Source of the DNA: a virus
Virus record (IMG/VR): IMGVR_UViG_3300040935_000019
Location: 1-64,000 of that record
Length of the DNA: 64,000 nucleotides
Strand: one strand, 5' to 3'
Shown: positions 55,615-63,808 of the stretch, piece after piece
How positions within the stretch are numbered: position 1 is the stretch's first letter
Layout of the letters: each line of letters opens with the position of its first letter
Position numbers and translations under genes: made by a program
Notes under the pieces: generated by a model
What the model was told of the DNA's origin: nothing
The model's database searches: none
Seen by the model: only the letters and a program-made list of their open reading frames with translations

Positions 55615-58312
55615 AAAAGTTCAATACATTGAACCAACAAATAACGGATACATTGTTCGTTATGTACCCCCAGGATTTGTGCTTATAAATACTGTTACCG
55701 GTAACTACTTTTCTTCTGGACAGAAGGCCGGGTATAAAGGAATTCGTGTTGGTCCTGGAAGCGATTGGGTGCTTGTTATAGACGAGAAAAGCCCAGATGT
55801 CCAACAGGGAAAACAAATCTTTGCCGGAAATAATATAAACTTAACTAGCACCTTTGATCAAACAAAAAAGCAACTTAGAAGAAAAAATATTCACCTTAGG
55901 GAAGTTACTATTATTCATAAAGACTTTGAGAACGCCTTAAGGAATACCGGTATAAATGATTTTATATACCAGAAGGTAATAGAAAAACATGAAGAATTTT
56001 TGTCTGAATTAGAAAACTTATTAGACTTCTTAAAGTCAAACATTACAACTATAAACAACACAACAATTTTTAACCAGATAAACGAGCTAATTAAAAGTTT
56101 AGAAAATTATAATTTTAAGGACGTTCATGATTTAGCAAATAAATATGGGAAAAAAATAAGAATAATTTTAGGGGGCCTAAGAAATTTTATTGTACAGAAA
56201 CCTTTATCACCCTCAACCTTTTCCGTAGTTCCCGGGAATGCTGTAGATGACGAGGATGAGATTAGTGCGGGTAAGGATTTAGAGGACATACTTAGTGGAT
56301 TTTCTTCTAAACTTGATAGTTATCTGTTTTTCTATAGGTTAAGAAAACTTGCAACAAAATCAATGCTTTATGCGGATTTCGTTGGAAAAATTGGAGAAGT
56401 TGTTCGGCCGGCAAGAATATCAGATAGAGAGATAAGAAAAACCTTAGTTGAGGATCTACTAAAAATTCATGAAGCGAAGGAAAGTATAATCGAAAGAGAA
56501 GATACCGAAGCCAAGTGGTTTCTGGTTAATAGCTTTAGTAGCCCATTAGAAGACCTATTTGTTTTGGACAGCATACCAGAGATATTAATTAAGGAGCTTG
56601 AAGACAGGGGAATTTCTCTTGATAATGAAGAAATAGAAATTAAGCTTGATCCATTTGACGAGCCAAAATTTAGTGTCCAGCTTAAAAAATCAAATATAAG
56701 AGTTTCGGTGTCCGTAGAAGGTTTAAAGATTAAACCAAGTCAATACATTCAGCCATTTTTTGGAAAATCTGAGGAGTCTTATAAGTTTTCTTCTTCTCCA
56801 TCAATCTTGCCGCTGTATCCAATTGAAAGAGAGTTTACATTTAACTTTTACGTGGATTCTAATAGCGGAACGGATAAATTTTCTTCTAAATACAGGGTAA
56901 GAGCATTTGACTATTCCGGAATGTCTAGTGCAAAAGTACCGGTTTTTTACTCCATCAGAAGGGTCGGTACAAATAGGGACGATTTGAACGATCAGAAGAA
57001 TAGATTCAGAAGTCTGCTAAGGAAACTCAAAAAGGATTTTTACGAAAGGGCCAAGTCTAACATAGGGAGCTATTTAAAGAATCTTATTTTTTCAACACCA
57101 ACTGCATCTAACTTTTACTATTATTTGATTTCTAGGTACTCTATGTTAGAAATTTTAGAATACACAAAAAGCATTATCGGTAGCAATGTTAGCGATGAAG
57201 ATTTTGAAAAGGAATTTTTAAAGAATATTTTCAGAACTGCCTATGGAAGAACTTTATCAATGGATAAAAACCAACGGCAAAAATTTTCTTCTATGTATTC
57301 ATATGAAGATGGTGAATTTCCTAAAATAACTGTTCCGGGATTTGTTACTGCATCGCTTCATTATGTAAATTATTTGTTTAACAAATTTTCTGAAGCAAAC
57401 ACTGAACTTTATTTTACCTTTGATGATGCAAACAACGATGTATTTTTAGGTACCCCGCTTCATAACTTACTAGATAAAGGCTTTATGATTTCATTTTCAA
57501 CTTTCACATCATCAACGTTTAAGCGTGTATTAGAGATAATTTCTAAATCTACTGACATTAACATTAATATTAAAGAGGATGATATAAAGGATATTTTTGA
57601 CGACTTTGTAAAAGAAAACAACAAAAAATTAAACTTTGATGAAAAAAAATTTTTAACAGAGCTTACAAAGTTTATAAATTCAGAAATACAAAACCTTGGT
57701 GGAGTGCAAACCCGTGCAACCCAAGCAGAGTTTTTAGAAAAGGTATTTGGAAAATCAATCGAGATGTATATTGGGTACTCGTTTTGTGGAACAAAATGCG
57801 CAAAATATGAAAAACCTGGTAAATATGTTATTTATAGCTACGAAGGAAAGTCAGTATATTTATCATTAGACGCTAAATCTTCTGGATTTGGAGATATAAG
57901 AATGTTTTTACATGACGAAAATACAAACTCTGTAGTACCAATTTTTATAGAACTTAAACACACCTTGAACCCAAAGGTACAAAATTTGTTTTCTCTAATA
58001 GAAGCTTTTAGAGATCTTCTAAACTTTAAAAACGCATTAGGATTTAAGGGAGTCGTAAATGTACACTTACCGGAAATCCTTACTATTAACTCAGTTAAGC
58101 CTGGCGCTAATACTCCCAAACCAAAGGATGTTTTTGTAATTTTTAATAAGAGAATTGATAGCGCACAAAATTCAGATTTTGAAACTGTGCAGACACATGA
58201 CAAGTATAACGTTATAAGGTATAATACTGCTGTGCTTTCTCAGTTTACCCTTTATGGCCCCTCTTTAATGGTTCCAGAAAGGCGTTTGCCACTGAAAGGA
58301 GGTAAAACGTGA
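55601..58312 (+). CDS. Large portal-linked virion protein with possible nuclease-like C-terminal domain
   Basis: A 903-residue product starting inside the last codons of the portal gene (14-bp overlap). N-terminus: GYIVRYVPPGFVLINTVTGNYFSSGQKAGYKGIRVGPGSDWVLVID, beta-like. The middle is long and helical. Near residues 755-800, 'SGFGDIRMFLHDENTNSVVPIFIELKHT' has the spacing of a PD-(D/E)XK core (D...ExK) and is preceded by a CGTKC pair. In many phages the gene after the portal is a MuF-type or capsid-interior protein. Whether it is injected or has nuclease activity is open. Confidence 0.6.
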   Translation: MNSNRKVQYIEPTNNGYIVRYVPPGFVLINTVTGNYFSSGQKAGYKGIRVGPGSDWVLVIDEKSPDVQQGKQIFAGNNINLTSTFDQTKKQLRRKNIHLREVTIIHKDFENALRNTGINDFIYQKVIEKHEEFLSELENLLDFLKSNITTINNTTIFNQINELIKSLENYNFKDVHDLANKYGKKIRIILGGLRNFIVQKPLSPSTFSVVPGNAVDDEDEISAGKDLEDILSGFSSKLDSYLFFYRLRKLATKSMLYADFVGKIGEVVRPARISDREIRKTLVEDLLKIHEAKESIIEREDTEAKWFLVNSFSSPLEDLFVLDSIPEILIKELEDRGISLDNEEIEIKLDPFDEPKFSVQLKKSNIRVSVSVEGLKIKPSQYIQPFFGKSEESYKFSSSPSILPLYPIEREFTFNFYVDSNSGTDKFSSKYRVRAFDYSGMSSAKVPVFYSIRRVGTNRDDLNDQKNRFRSLLRKLKKDFYERAKSNIGSYLKNLIFSTPTASNFYYYLISRYSMLEILEYTKSIIGSNVSDEDFEKEFLKNIFRTAYGRTLSMDKNQRQKFSSMYSYEDGEFPKITVPGFVTASLHYVNYLFNKFSEANTELYFTFDDANNDVFLGTPLHNLLDKGFMISFSTFTSSTFKRVLEIISKSTDININIKEDDIKDIFDDFVKENNKKLNFDEKKFLTELTKFINSEIQNLGGVQTRATQAEFLEKVFGKSIEMYIGYSFCGTKCAKYEKPGKYVIYSYEGKSVYLSLDAKSSGFGDIRMFLHDENTNSVVPIFIELKHTLNPKVQNLFSLIEAFRDLLNFKNALGFKGVVNVHLPEILTINSVKPGANTPKPKDVFVIFNKRIDSAQNSDFETVQTHDKYNVIRYNTAVLSQFTLYGPSLMVPERRLPLKGGKT

Positions 58313-58854
58313 GTGATCTTAATGATTTAGCGATTTATAGGTTTTTACCAGAAAATTCTTCAAATATCTATAATGCGTTGAAAGAATTTTTTGGTCATGA
58401 GGAGTATGCCAGAGAAGTGCTAAACCTAATAACTATGGACGATAAACCAAACGTAGATTTTTTCAGAAAAAATATTGTTGTATTTCCAGACGGTCTAATA
58501 GAAGATTTGGTCAACATCTTATTAAACAACGTAAAAGTAGAAGAAAAAACAGAAGAAATGAGAGAAATCATAAGCAGTTCTCCATTACAAAGAAATTTTG
58601 ATTATAGTTATGTTTTAACTTTTGAGGATTTTCTAAGAGCGCATATGATAATACGAGATGTTTTTGGATACGATTCAAGACAAGAAAAGTTTTTTGTTCA
58701 AAGTTTAATTATAGCTTTAGCTATATTAGCAGTTAAAGAAAAAAAATTAAAGACAATCACTGATTACGAAAAGACGACAAATATTATAAAAAGGTTAAAA
58801 AGATTTTTTATCGAAGTTAGCAAACTTTCAATTGGCGGGAAAAAATTGTTATAA
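58309..58854 (+). CDS. Hypothetical helical protein (181 aa)
   Basis: GTG start at 58309 behind AAAGGAGGT, overlapping the previous gene by 4 bp. The product is all-helical (SSNIYNALKEFFGHEEYAREVLNLI; KFFVQSLIIALAILAVKEKKLKTI) with one hydrophobic helix that could be buried or membrane-linked. It ends the rightward portal operon and overlaps tail-to-tail by 6 bp with the leftward gene at 58849. Unknown. Confidence 0.68.
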   Translation: MSDLNDLAIYRFLPENSSNIYNALKEFFGHEEYAREVLNLITMDDKPNVDFFRKNIVVFPDGLIEDLVNILLNNVKVEEKTEEMREIISSSPLQRNFDYSYVLTFEDFLRAHMIIRDVFGYDSRQEKFFVQSLIIALAILAVKEKKLKTITDYEKTTNIIKRLKRFFIEVSKLSIGGKKLL

Positions 58855-59493
58855 ATTCTGCTCAAGTTCTTGCACTAAAGAGTTTAGTCTTTTTATTACC
58901 AGCATGCCGCCTTCGTGTAAGAAAGTCATTGTTGTTGGCAGTAAAGGCTTTAACTCTTTATAATTTTGTAAAAGTTCGTTCTTTACTTCCTCCAGGTCCT
59001 GTTTAAACTGCTCTATTTCTTCTTTAAATTCACGCCTGTTTATTTCTGGGTTATCTTTATTAAGATAGGCCCAATCAAGGAAAGAAATGAGGTTGGTTAG
59101 GCTTGCGAAATTCATTGACAAAATATTTGCGACATTTTCAAGCCCTAAATTTCTAAAAGTTTCAGATTTTTCGTTAAAGGTATTGGCTAAGAAGTATAAG
59201 TCGTTTAACTCTTCTTTACTGTACACTTGGTGAAGTGTGTGATGAACGATAGATCCATAAAAGTCGTTATAAACTTGCTCTAAAGCGTGTTCTGAGCTTT
59301 CAAAAAGTTCTTTATATTTTTCATACCCTTCAATTAGATCGGCGATAACTTGGGAGAAAACCTCTGCTGAAACAGATGTAATCTTTTTGGGAGTAGGGGG
59401 AGTGTTGTTCTTAACGCTGTTTTTTCTTTTACCTCTGAAGATGCTAAAAAATTTAGAAAGCATATCTGTTTCACCTCTCGTGGGTGTATTCAT
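58849..59493 (-). CDS. Hypothetical helical protein (214 aa), monocistronic
   Basis: Two start choices: ATG at 59491-59493 is exactly 7 nt after the TATCAT of a consensus promoter (leaderless); ATG at 59461-59463 follows GAGAGGTG. After a basic N-terminus (LSKFFSIFRGKRKNSVKNN) the product is helical and acidic (ADLIEGYEKYKELFESSEHALEQVYNDF; FKEEIEQFKQDLEEVKNELLQNYKEL). No motif. It lies alone between the portal operon end and phoH. Confidence 0.68.
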   Translation of the reverse strand: MNTPTRGETDMLSKFFSIFRGKRKNSVKNNTPPTPKKITSVSAEVFSQVIADLIEGYEKYKELFESSEHALEQVYNDFYGSIVHHTLHQVYSKEELNDLYFLANTFNEKSETFRNLGLENVANILSMNFASLTNLISFLDWAYLNKDNPEINRREFKEEIEQFKQDLEEVKNELLQNYKELKPLLPTTMTFLHEGGMLVIKRLNSLVQELEQNL

Positions 59494-59500
59494 ATGCTAC

Positions 59501-59529
59501 ATGATAGCATGTGGTAGCTCGTGTGTCAA
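59501..59529 (-). promoter_or_regulatory. Promoter of the 58.8-59.5 kb gene
   Basis: Minus strand TTGACA (59524-59529), 17 bp, TATCAT (59501-59506); 7 nt to the first ATG. Confidence 0.85.
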
Positions 59530-59547
59530 GTGTCTGAAGAGTCCTTT

Positions 59548-60675
59548 TCATAATTTTTCTGCAAAGTCTGCGTATTTTGACCTATAAATATTTTTTAGTT
59601 TAACGTAGCTAAACAATGGGTTGGGGAGACTTTCAAGAATCTTTTTTAATCCTATATAATCCGCTATACCATAGCTTTGTTTTTCGTCATAAAGCATGAT
59701 GAGTTTCGATCCCTCAGATATTCTAGAGATAATTTGCTTTATTAAATCAAGGGAAAGAAACTGAGACTCGTCTACTATAACGATAGAGTTATGAATAGAG
59801 TATCCTTGAATCATGTTTAAAGGAATGTGTTTTATGTATGAGTTTATGATAGTTTCTGCTTTTTTCTCATCTCCTAGTATATAGCTTAAGTTTGTTATTA
59901 CACCTCCAATCCAAGGGTGCAGTTTATCGTCTAAATCTCCAGGTAAAAATCCAATATCAAATCTTGGATCAATGCCTATATTTGGCCTAATTACAAAAAT
60001 TTGTTTGTAGGAGTTCATGTTTTTTAGTGCGGAAAGAAGAGCTATTAATGTTTTTCCGCTACCAACAGGACCATCTATGATAGTTGCTACATCTGGATTT
60101 ATACAAGAGTCGTAGGCGATTTTTTGGTAAACATCTTTTACTTTAAAAGAATATGGTATTGAAGTATGCTCTACAAGGCGATATTGATTTCCTGTAGTGT
60201 TTTTGTAAACTATTGAATTACTTTCGTCTACCCAAATAATTAAGTATTCGTTATGAGTTAATTCTACACCTAAAAGATCTTTTACGAGTTGCTTGTTTAG
60301 ATTTAACTTTTCTCTATTGCTTGATTGTGTATATATTTCGCTTAATAAGGACTCTGTAACATTTTCTGGATATTCACTAAGATAAATTTCTTTATATCCA
60401 AAGTATTCTTGTTTTCTTTTAATTTCTATATTTGCAAAATACTCATACTTGTCTGGGAATAGTTTAGATTTTGCCTTATTAAAGGTTACAAATTTTTCGC
60501 AAGAAGAGACGATTTCTACATTGTCATAATCTAAACAATTTAAAACTTTTTCATATGTTTTATCTCTTAATGCACTCTCTAGGTCTGTTTTTCTTACTTT
60601 TAAGTTTTTTAGATTTTTAGCTTCCTGGCAAATATCTTTTGTTATTGAGAAAATATCTATACACATTCTTGTCAT
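59548..60675 (-). CDS. phoH: PhoH-like ATPase
   Basis: The C-terminal 220 residues are a PhoH-family ATPase: ATIIDGPVGSGKTLIALLSAL (Walker A), KQIFVIRPNIGIDPRFDIGFLPGDLDDKLHPWIGGV, IPLNMIQGYSIHNSIVIVDESQFLSLDLIKQIISRISEGSKLIMLYDEKQS (Walker B DESQ and sensor). The first 130 residues are unusual and could be a degenerate PIN/RNA-binding domain. PhoH proteins are common auxiliary genes of phages; proposed roles are RNA metabolism and phosphate stress. It follows TerL by 10 bp on the same strand. Confidence 0.85.
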   Translation of the reverse strand: MTRMCIDIFSITKDICQEAKNLKNLKVRKTDLESALRDKTYEKVLNCLDYDNVEIVSSCEKFVTFNKAKSKLFPDKYEYFANIEIKRKQEYFGYKEIYLSEYPENVTESLLSEIYTQSSNREKLNLNKQLVKDLLGVELTHNEYLIIWVDESNSIVYKNTTGNQYRLVEHTSIPYSFKVKDVYQKIAYDSCINPDVATIIDGPVGSGKTLIALLSALKNMNSYKQIFVIRPNIGIDPRFDIGFLPGDLDDKLHPWIGGVITNLSYILGDEKKAETIINSYIKHIPLNMIQGYSIHNSIVIVDESQFLSLDLIKQIISRISEGSKLIMLYDEKQSYGIADYIGLKKILESLPNPLFSYVKLKNIYRSKYADFAEKL

Positions 60676-60685
60676 TCATAATAAC

Positions 60686-62518
60686 TTATAGATTGCTAAT
60701 TTTCCTCCTTCCTTCTAGCAAGATTTTTTTGAAGTGTTCATGTAGATTTTTTATAATTTCACTTTCTGATATTTCTGTCTCGTTTTTATCGTATATGTTC
60801 TTAAAAAAGTCATTTTTTGGATAATGTTCTGCCATCCAAACAAACATAGCGAGTGTGTCAGATATGTCTTTTGATGTGTCTGGCTTGTGGTCTATTTTTC
60901 CTTTTACCCTGTCTTCTATTAGGTTTGACAATTCCCAAAACAGTATTGGGTGATAGAAAAAGTCTATTCCGGCGTTTTCTAAGACTTCTGGAGGTTGCTC
61001 ACTACCTTCAGAATATATTTTTTCTTTGAGTAGCTTATAGTGCTTATACTCAACATATTTTGAGTATGTAACTTGAGCGCCTACAACTCTATCTCTAATC
61101 CATTGACCAAGATAAGCAGAGTTCCATTGGTCAAAATAAAAGTACCTTAAATTAAACCCACGCTTTAAAAGATTCTCTATAAGTCTTTTTATGGCTTCTA
61201 TTTGTATTTCTTTTTCCTTGAACATGTGTCCAGTAAAACGAAAAACAAAGTCTACTACAGGTCTTACAAGAATTTTCCCGCTGTTGGAAAGTATATATTC
61301 TCTGTGCCCAACGGTTAAGCCAAAAGAGTCCCCAGTTTTTGAATCAGCAACTTTTCCAAGACCCGGATCCCCTACAAAGAAGTAATCCACTCCAGGTTTT
61401 CCAACAAACCAATCATGAAATTCTAGATTATAAGGATCAAGCTCAATTAAACTTCCATTAACTTCTCTTATTACTTCAGATAGAGGTCTTCTGTAGAAAT
61501 CTTCCGGCGGTAAAGGAAATTTTAGCGGCCACCTATCTTCTGGAGGCTTCATTGCTTTTCTTAGCTTTTCAATGTCCTTAAAAAACGAGTCTATACTGTA
61601 CTCTGGAGGTTCGCATTCATAAATAGTTCTTGCTTCCTCTGGATTCAGTTCGTATTCTGATGCAAATGTTTCTTTTGTAATATTTGGATTTGGATTAAAT
61701 ACCCAAGTTGGATATTTAGCTACGAAAGAATCTTTTTTAAACATGTGCTCCTCATAAAGTTTTTTGATCATCCCGTTAGATTCAGAAAATCTCATATAGG
61801 AAATGGCCATTATTTTTTCTTTTCCAAAAAATCTTGATCTTGATGATGACCTTAACATTGTCCACATTTTTTCTGGGTTTCTGAAAGTTTTGGCATCTAT
61901 TTCATCTGCTACAGCAACTAATATGTTTTTTCCTTCAAGCGTGTCAGCTTCTGAGTGGCCAGATAGGAGAATAATGTTTTTTGGGAAAACTATCATCCTT
62001 TCTTTTATATCGGTTTCTGGGTTAAAACCAAATTTTACGAACGCACTCTCTCCAGCACTTTTTAGCATGTTTTTAAGAGGCTCAAAAAATACGTTTTGAG
62101 CCTGATCTGCAGATGCGGCTACGTTTAAGAAAGTTATTATTTCAGTCGATGGAATTCCTAAATAAGCGTGAGGAGAACGCATGCATAATAGTTTATAAAC
62201 CAGTCTTAAGAAAATAATTCTTGTTATGAAGTCTTTCCCGCCTCCCTTACCAACCCAAAGTATGAGGTAATTTATTCCATTCTCAAAATCATCCGCTACT
62301 TCTAAAACTCTTCTTTGGGCCTCTGAAAGCCCATACAAGCTTTGTCCTAGATATTGCTTGCTGATTACAAAAGTATCTATATCTACAGGCTCTTCTTCAT
62401 AGAGAAGGTTTTTTAATTCATTCTTATCTGCTGTAGAAATTTTTCCAACATAGGCCTTTTGAGTCAAAAGGCCCTTTATTTCGGATATTAAATTTTCTCT
62501 AGGTTGTTTCTTTTTCAT
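60686..62518 (-). CDS. terL: Terminase large subunit
   Basis: A 610-residue packaging motor. ATPase domain: NYLILWVGKGGGKDFITRII (Walker A-like GKGGGKD), ILVAVADEIDAKTF (Walker B plus catalytic Glu), AISYMRFSESNG (coupling). Nuclease domain: YFFVGDPGLGKVADSKTGDSFGLTVG (first Asp), RPVVDFVFRF, and RYFYFDQWNSAYLGQWI (second acidic site), DISDTLAMFVWMAEHY. It cuts concatemers and drives DNA through the portal. Its start overlaps the probable small subunit stop by 4 bp. Confidence 0.92.
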   Translation of the reverse strand: MKKKQPRENLISEIKGLLTQKAYVGKISTADKNELKNLLYEEEPVDIDTFVISKQYLGQSLYGLSEAQRRVLEVADDFENGINYLILWVGKGGGKDFITRIIFLRLVYKLLCMRSPHAYLGIPSTEIITFLNVAASADQAQNVFFEPLKNMLKSAGESAFVKFGFNPETDIKERMIVFPKNIILLSGHSEADTLEGKNILVAVADEIDAKTFRNPEKMWTMLRSSSRSRFFGKEKIMAISYMRFSESNGMIKKLYEEHMFKKDSFVAKYPTWVFNPNPNITKETFASEYELNPEEARTIYECEPPEYSIDSFFKDIEKLRKAMKPPEDRWPLKFPLPPEDFYRRPLSEVIREVNGSLIELDPYNLEFHDWFVGKPGVDYFFVGDPGLGKVADSKTGDSFGLTVGHREYILSNSGKILVRPVVDFVFRFTGHMFKEKEIQIEAIKRLIENLLKRGFNLRYFYFDQWNSAYLGQWIRDRVVGAQVTYSKYVEYKHYKLLKEKIYSEGSEQPPEVLENAGIDFFYHPILFWELSNLIEDRVKGKIDHKPDTSKDISDTLAMFVWMAEHYPKNDFFKNIYDKNETEISESEIIKNLHEHFKKILLEGRRKISNL

Positions 62519-63396
62519 TCAGGAAGCTCAAAAACATTTTTGTCTATCGTCTTCACATCTTCAAATGTTTTTGCGATTTTTGTTTTATTTTGGAAAATCT
62601 CAGATAAAATTGCTATTAGTTCTTCGGTACTTGAGGCTTCTAATAGCGCCCTTGCGTATTCATCACGATAAAGGGCTTCTTGAAGCTTGTAGGCAGTTTC
62701 AGGGTCAAGTTCAGACATGACTCTATAAAGGGCGCTAATAAAGGCCGCCTCCCTTTGTTTATCTAATACTCTTTCTAAGAGGTTTAAGTAAATATTTGTC
62801 TGTTCGTTAACTAGTTTTAACAACATCTCACTTGTTCTCAATGCACTTCTCCAAGCTGACAAGGTTTTCTTTTCTTCTAATACTTCTCCTATTCCTCCTC
62901 TTGCCAAAATTTCCGCAAGTTCTTCTCTTATTCGTTTAGATAGAATTGCGTTGAATGCTATGTCTTGGCTCAACATCGCCACGCTTGCAAAGAAAGAAGC
63001 CAGTATGTTAGCGTGCTTGCTTAAGTCATCATATACAACTCTCTTTATTTCTAGCTCGTCAAATGTGGTCAAATAGAAATCTGTAAAAAACTTGTGTACA
63101 GTTGGGTAGCTTACACCGTGCCGTTCGGCTATTTGTTTTAGGTTGTACCCATTTAAGTAATCCCAAAACATGTTTTTTGCTTTACCAGATGAAATTATTT
63201 TTCTGTGTCGGGCCGCAACCTCTGGATCCTTTATGAACTTTTCAAACTTCAATTGAAGGTCTACTTCTTCTTTCAAAAGCTTTTTCCATTCGCTTTTGCT
63301 TATTTTTTCTTCTTGTTTATTTTCCTTTTCAAAATCGTGTGAAGTATTTGTATTTTCTAAAACTTCTGGATGTTGATTTTTTATTTTTTTGCGCAT
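62515..63396 (-). CDS. Probable terminase small subunit
   Basis: The 293-residue protein contains a helix-turn-helix (MFWDYLNGYNLKQIAERHGVSYPTVHKFFTDFY, about 95-128), then long helices for oligomerisation (RIREELAEILARGGIGEVLEEKKTLSAWRSALRTSEMLLKLVNEQTNIYLNLLERVLDKQ). The acidic N-terminus is likely disordered. Immediate coupling to TerL (ATGA overlap) supports the small-subunit role: recognition of the packaging site and TerL loading. Larger than typical TerS. Confidence 0.68.
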   Translation of the reverse strand: MRKKIKNQHPEVLENTNTSHDFEKENKQEEKISKSEWKKLLKEEVDLQLKFEKFIKDPEVAARHRKIISSGKAKNMFWDYLNGYNLKQIAERHGVSYPTVHKFFTDFYLTTFDELEIKRVVYDDLSKHANILASFFASVAMLSQDIAFNAILSKRIREELAEILARGGIGEVLEEKKTLSAWRSALRTSEMLLKLVNEQTNIYLNLLERVLDKQREAAFISALYRVMSELDPETAYKLQEALYRDEYARALLEASSTEELIAILSEIFQNKTKIAKTFEDVKTIDKNVFELPE

Positions 63397-63755
63397 AAGT
63401 CCAAATCCTCCGGATAGAAATGATTCTTTCCTCTTTGCTTAGTTTTATAGACTATCCATATTTTTTCTCCATAAGGAGCGTTTTCAATACTTTTGAATAA
63501 AAAAATAGTTCCACCAGGAAACCAAGAGAATGTATCTCCGGGTTCTAAACACTCAAATCCTTCATATGGAAAGGTTTCATAGTCATTTGGGTCTTCTATG
63601 TTGTTTTCTTTTATGTAGTTGAGAATGTATCTCCTTAATGTTGAGTAGGGAAGGCCGTACTTTTTTGCAATTTTTAAAATAGGCTCCCCGTTAAGATATT
63701 CTCTTAACGAAGTTTCGAACTTTTCGTAGTCTATTTTAGACTTTTTTCTTTGCAC
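63381..63755 (-). CDS. Small HTH DNA-binding protein at head of terminase operon
   Basis: The start is GTG at 63753-63755, 7 nt from an extended -10 (TGA-TATAAT); the longer frame's ATG lies inside the -10 box. An HTH follows: YLNGEPILKIAKKYGLPYSTLRRYILNYI (about 18-46), similar to that of the next protein (LNGYNLKQIAERHGVSYPTVHKFF). The C-terminal half is beta-like and aromatic (PGDTFSWFPGGTIFLFKSIENAPYGEKIWIVY). It overlaps the TerS-like gene by 16 bp. It may bind the packaging site or autoregulate. Confidence 0.66.
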   Translation of the reverse strand: MQRKKSKIDYEKFETSLREYLNGEPILKIAKKYGLPYSTLRRYILNYIKENNIEDPNDYETFPYEGFECLEPGDTFSWFPGGTIFLFKSIENAPYGEKIWIVYKTKQRGKNHFYPEDLDLCAKK

Positions 63756-63762
63756 TATTAAC

Positions 63763-63771
63763 ATTATATCA
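63763..63771 (-). promoter_or_regulatory. Extended -10 promoter of the terminase operon (leaderless)
   Basis: TGA-TATAAT on the minus strand with 7 nt to the GTG at 63755; no clear -35. Confidence 0.6.
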
Positions 63772-63796
63772 GAAAATTTTCATTTCAAAAGACGGA

Positions 63797-63802
63797 TAAT
63801 AT
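63797..63802 (+). promoter_or_regulatory. Possible -10 box of the right-edge M23 gene
   Basis: TAATAT with 6 nt to the second ATG at 63809, matching the spacing elsewhere; no -35 match. Back-to-back with the terminase operon promoter. Confidence 0.4.
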
Positions 63803-63808
63803 TTTATG

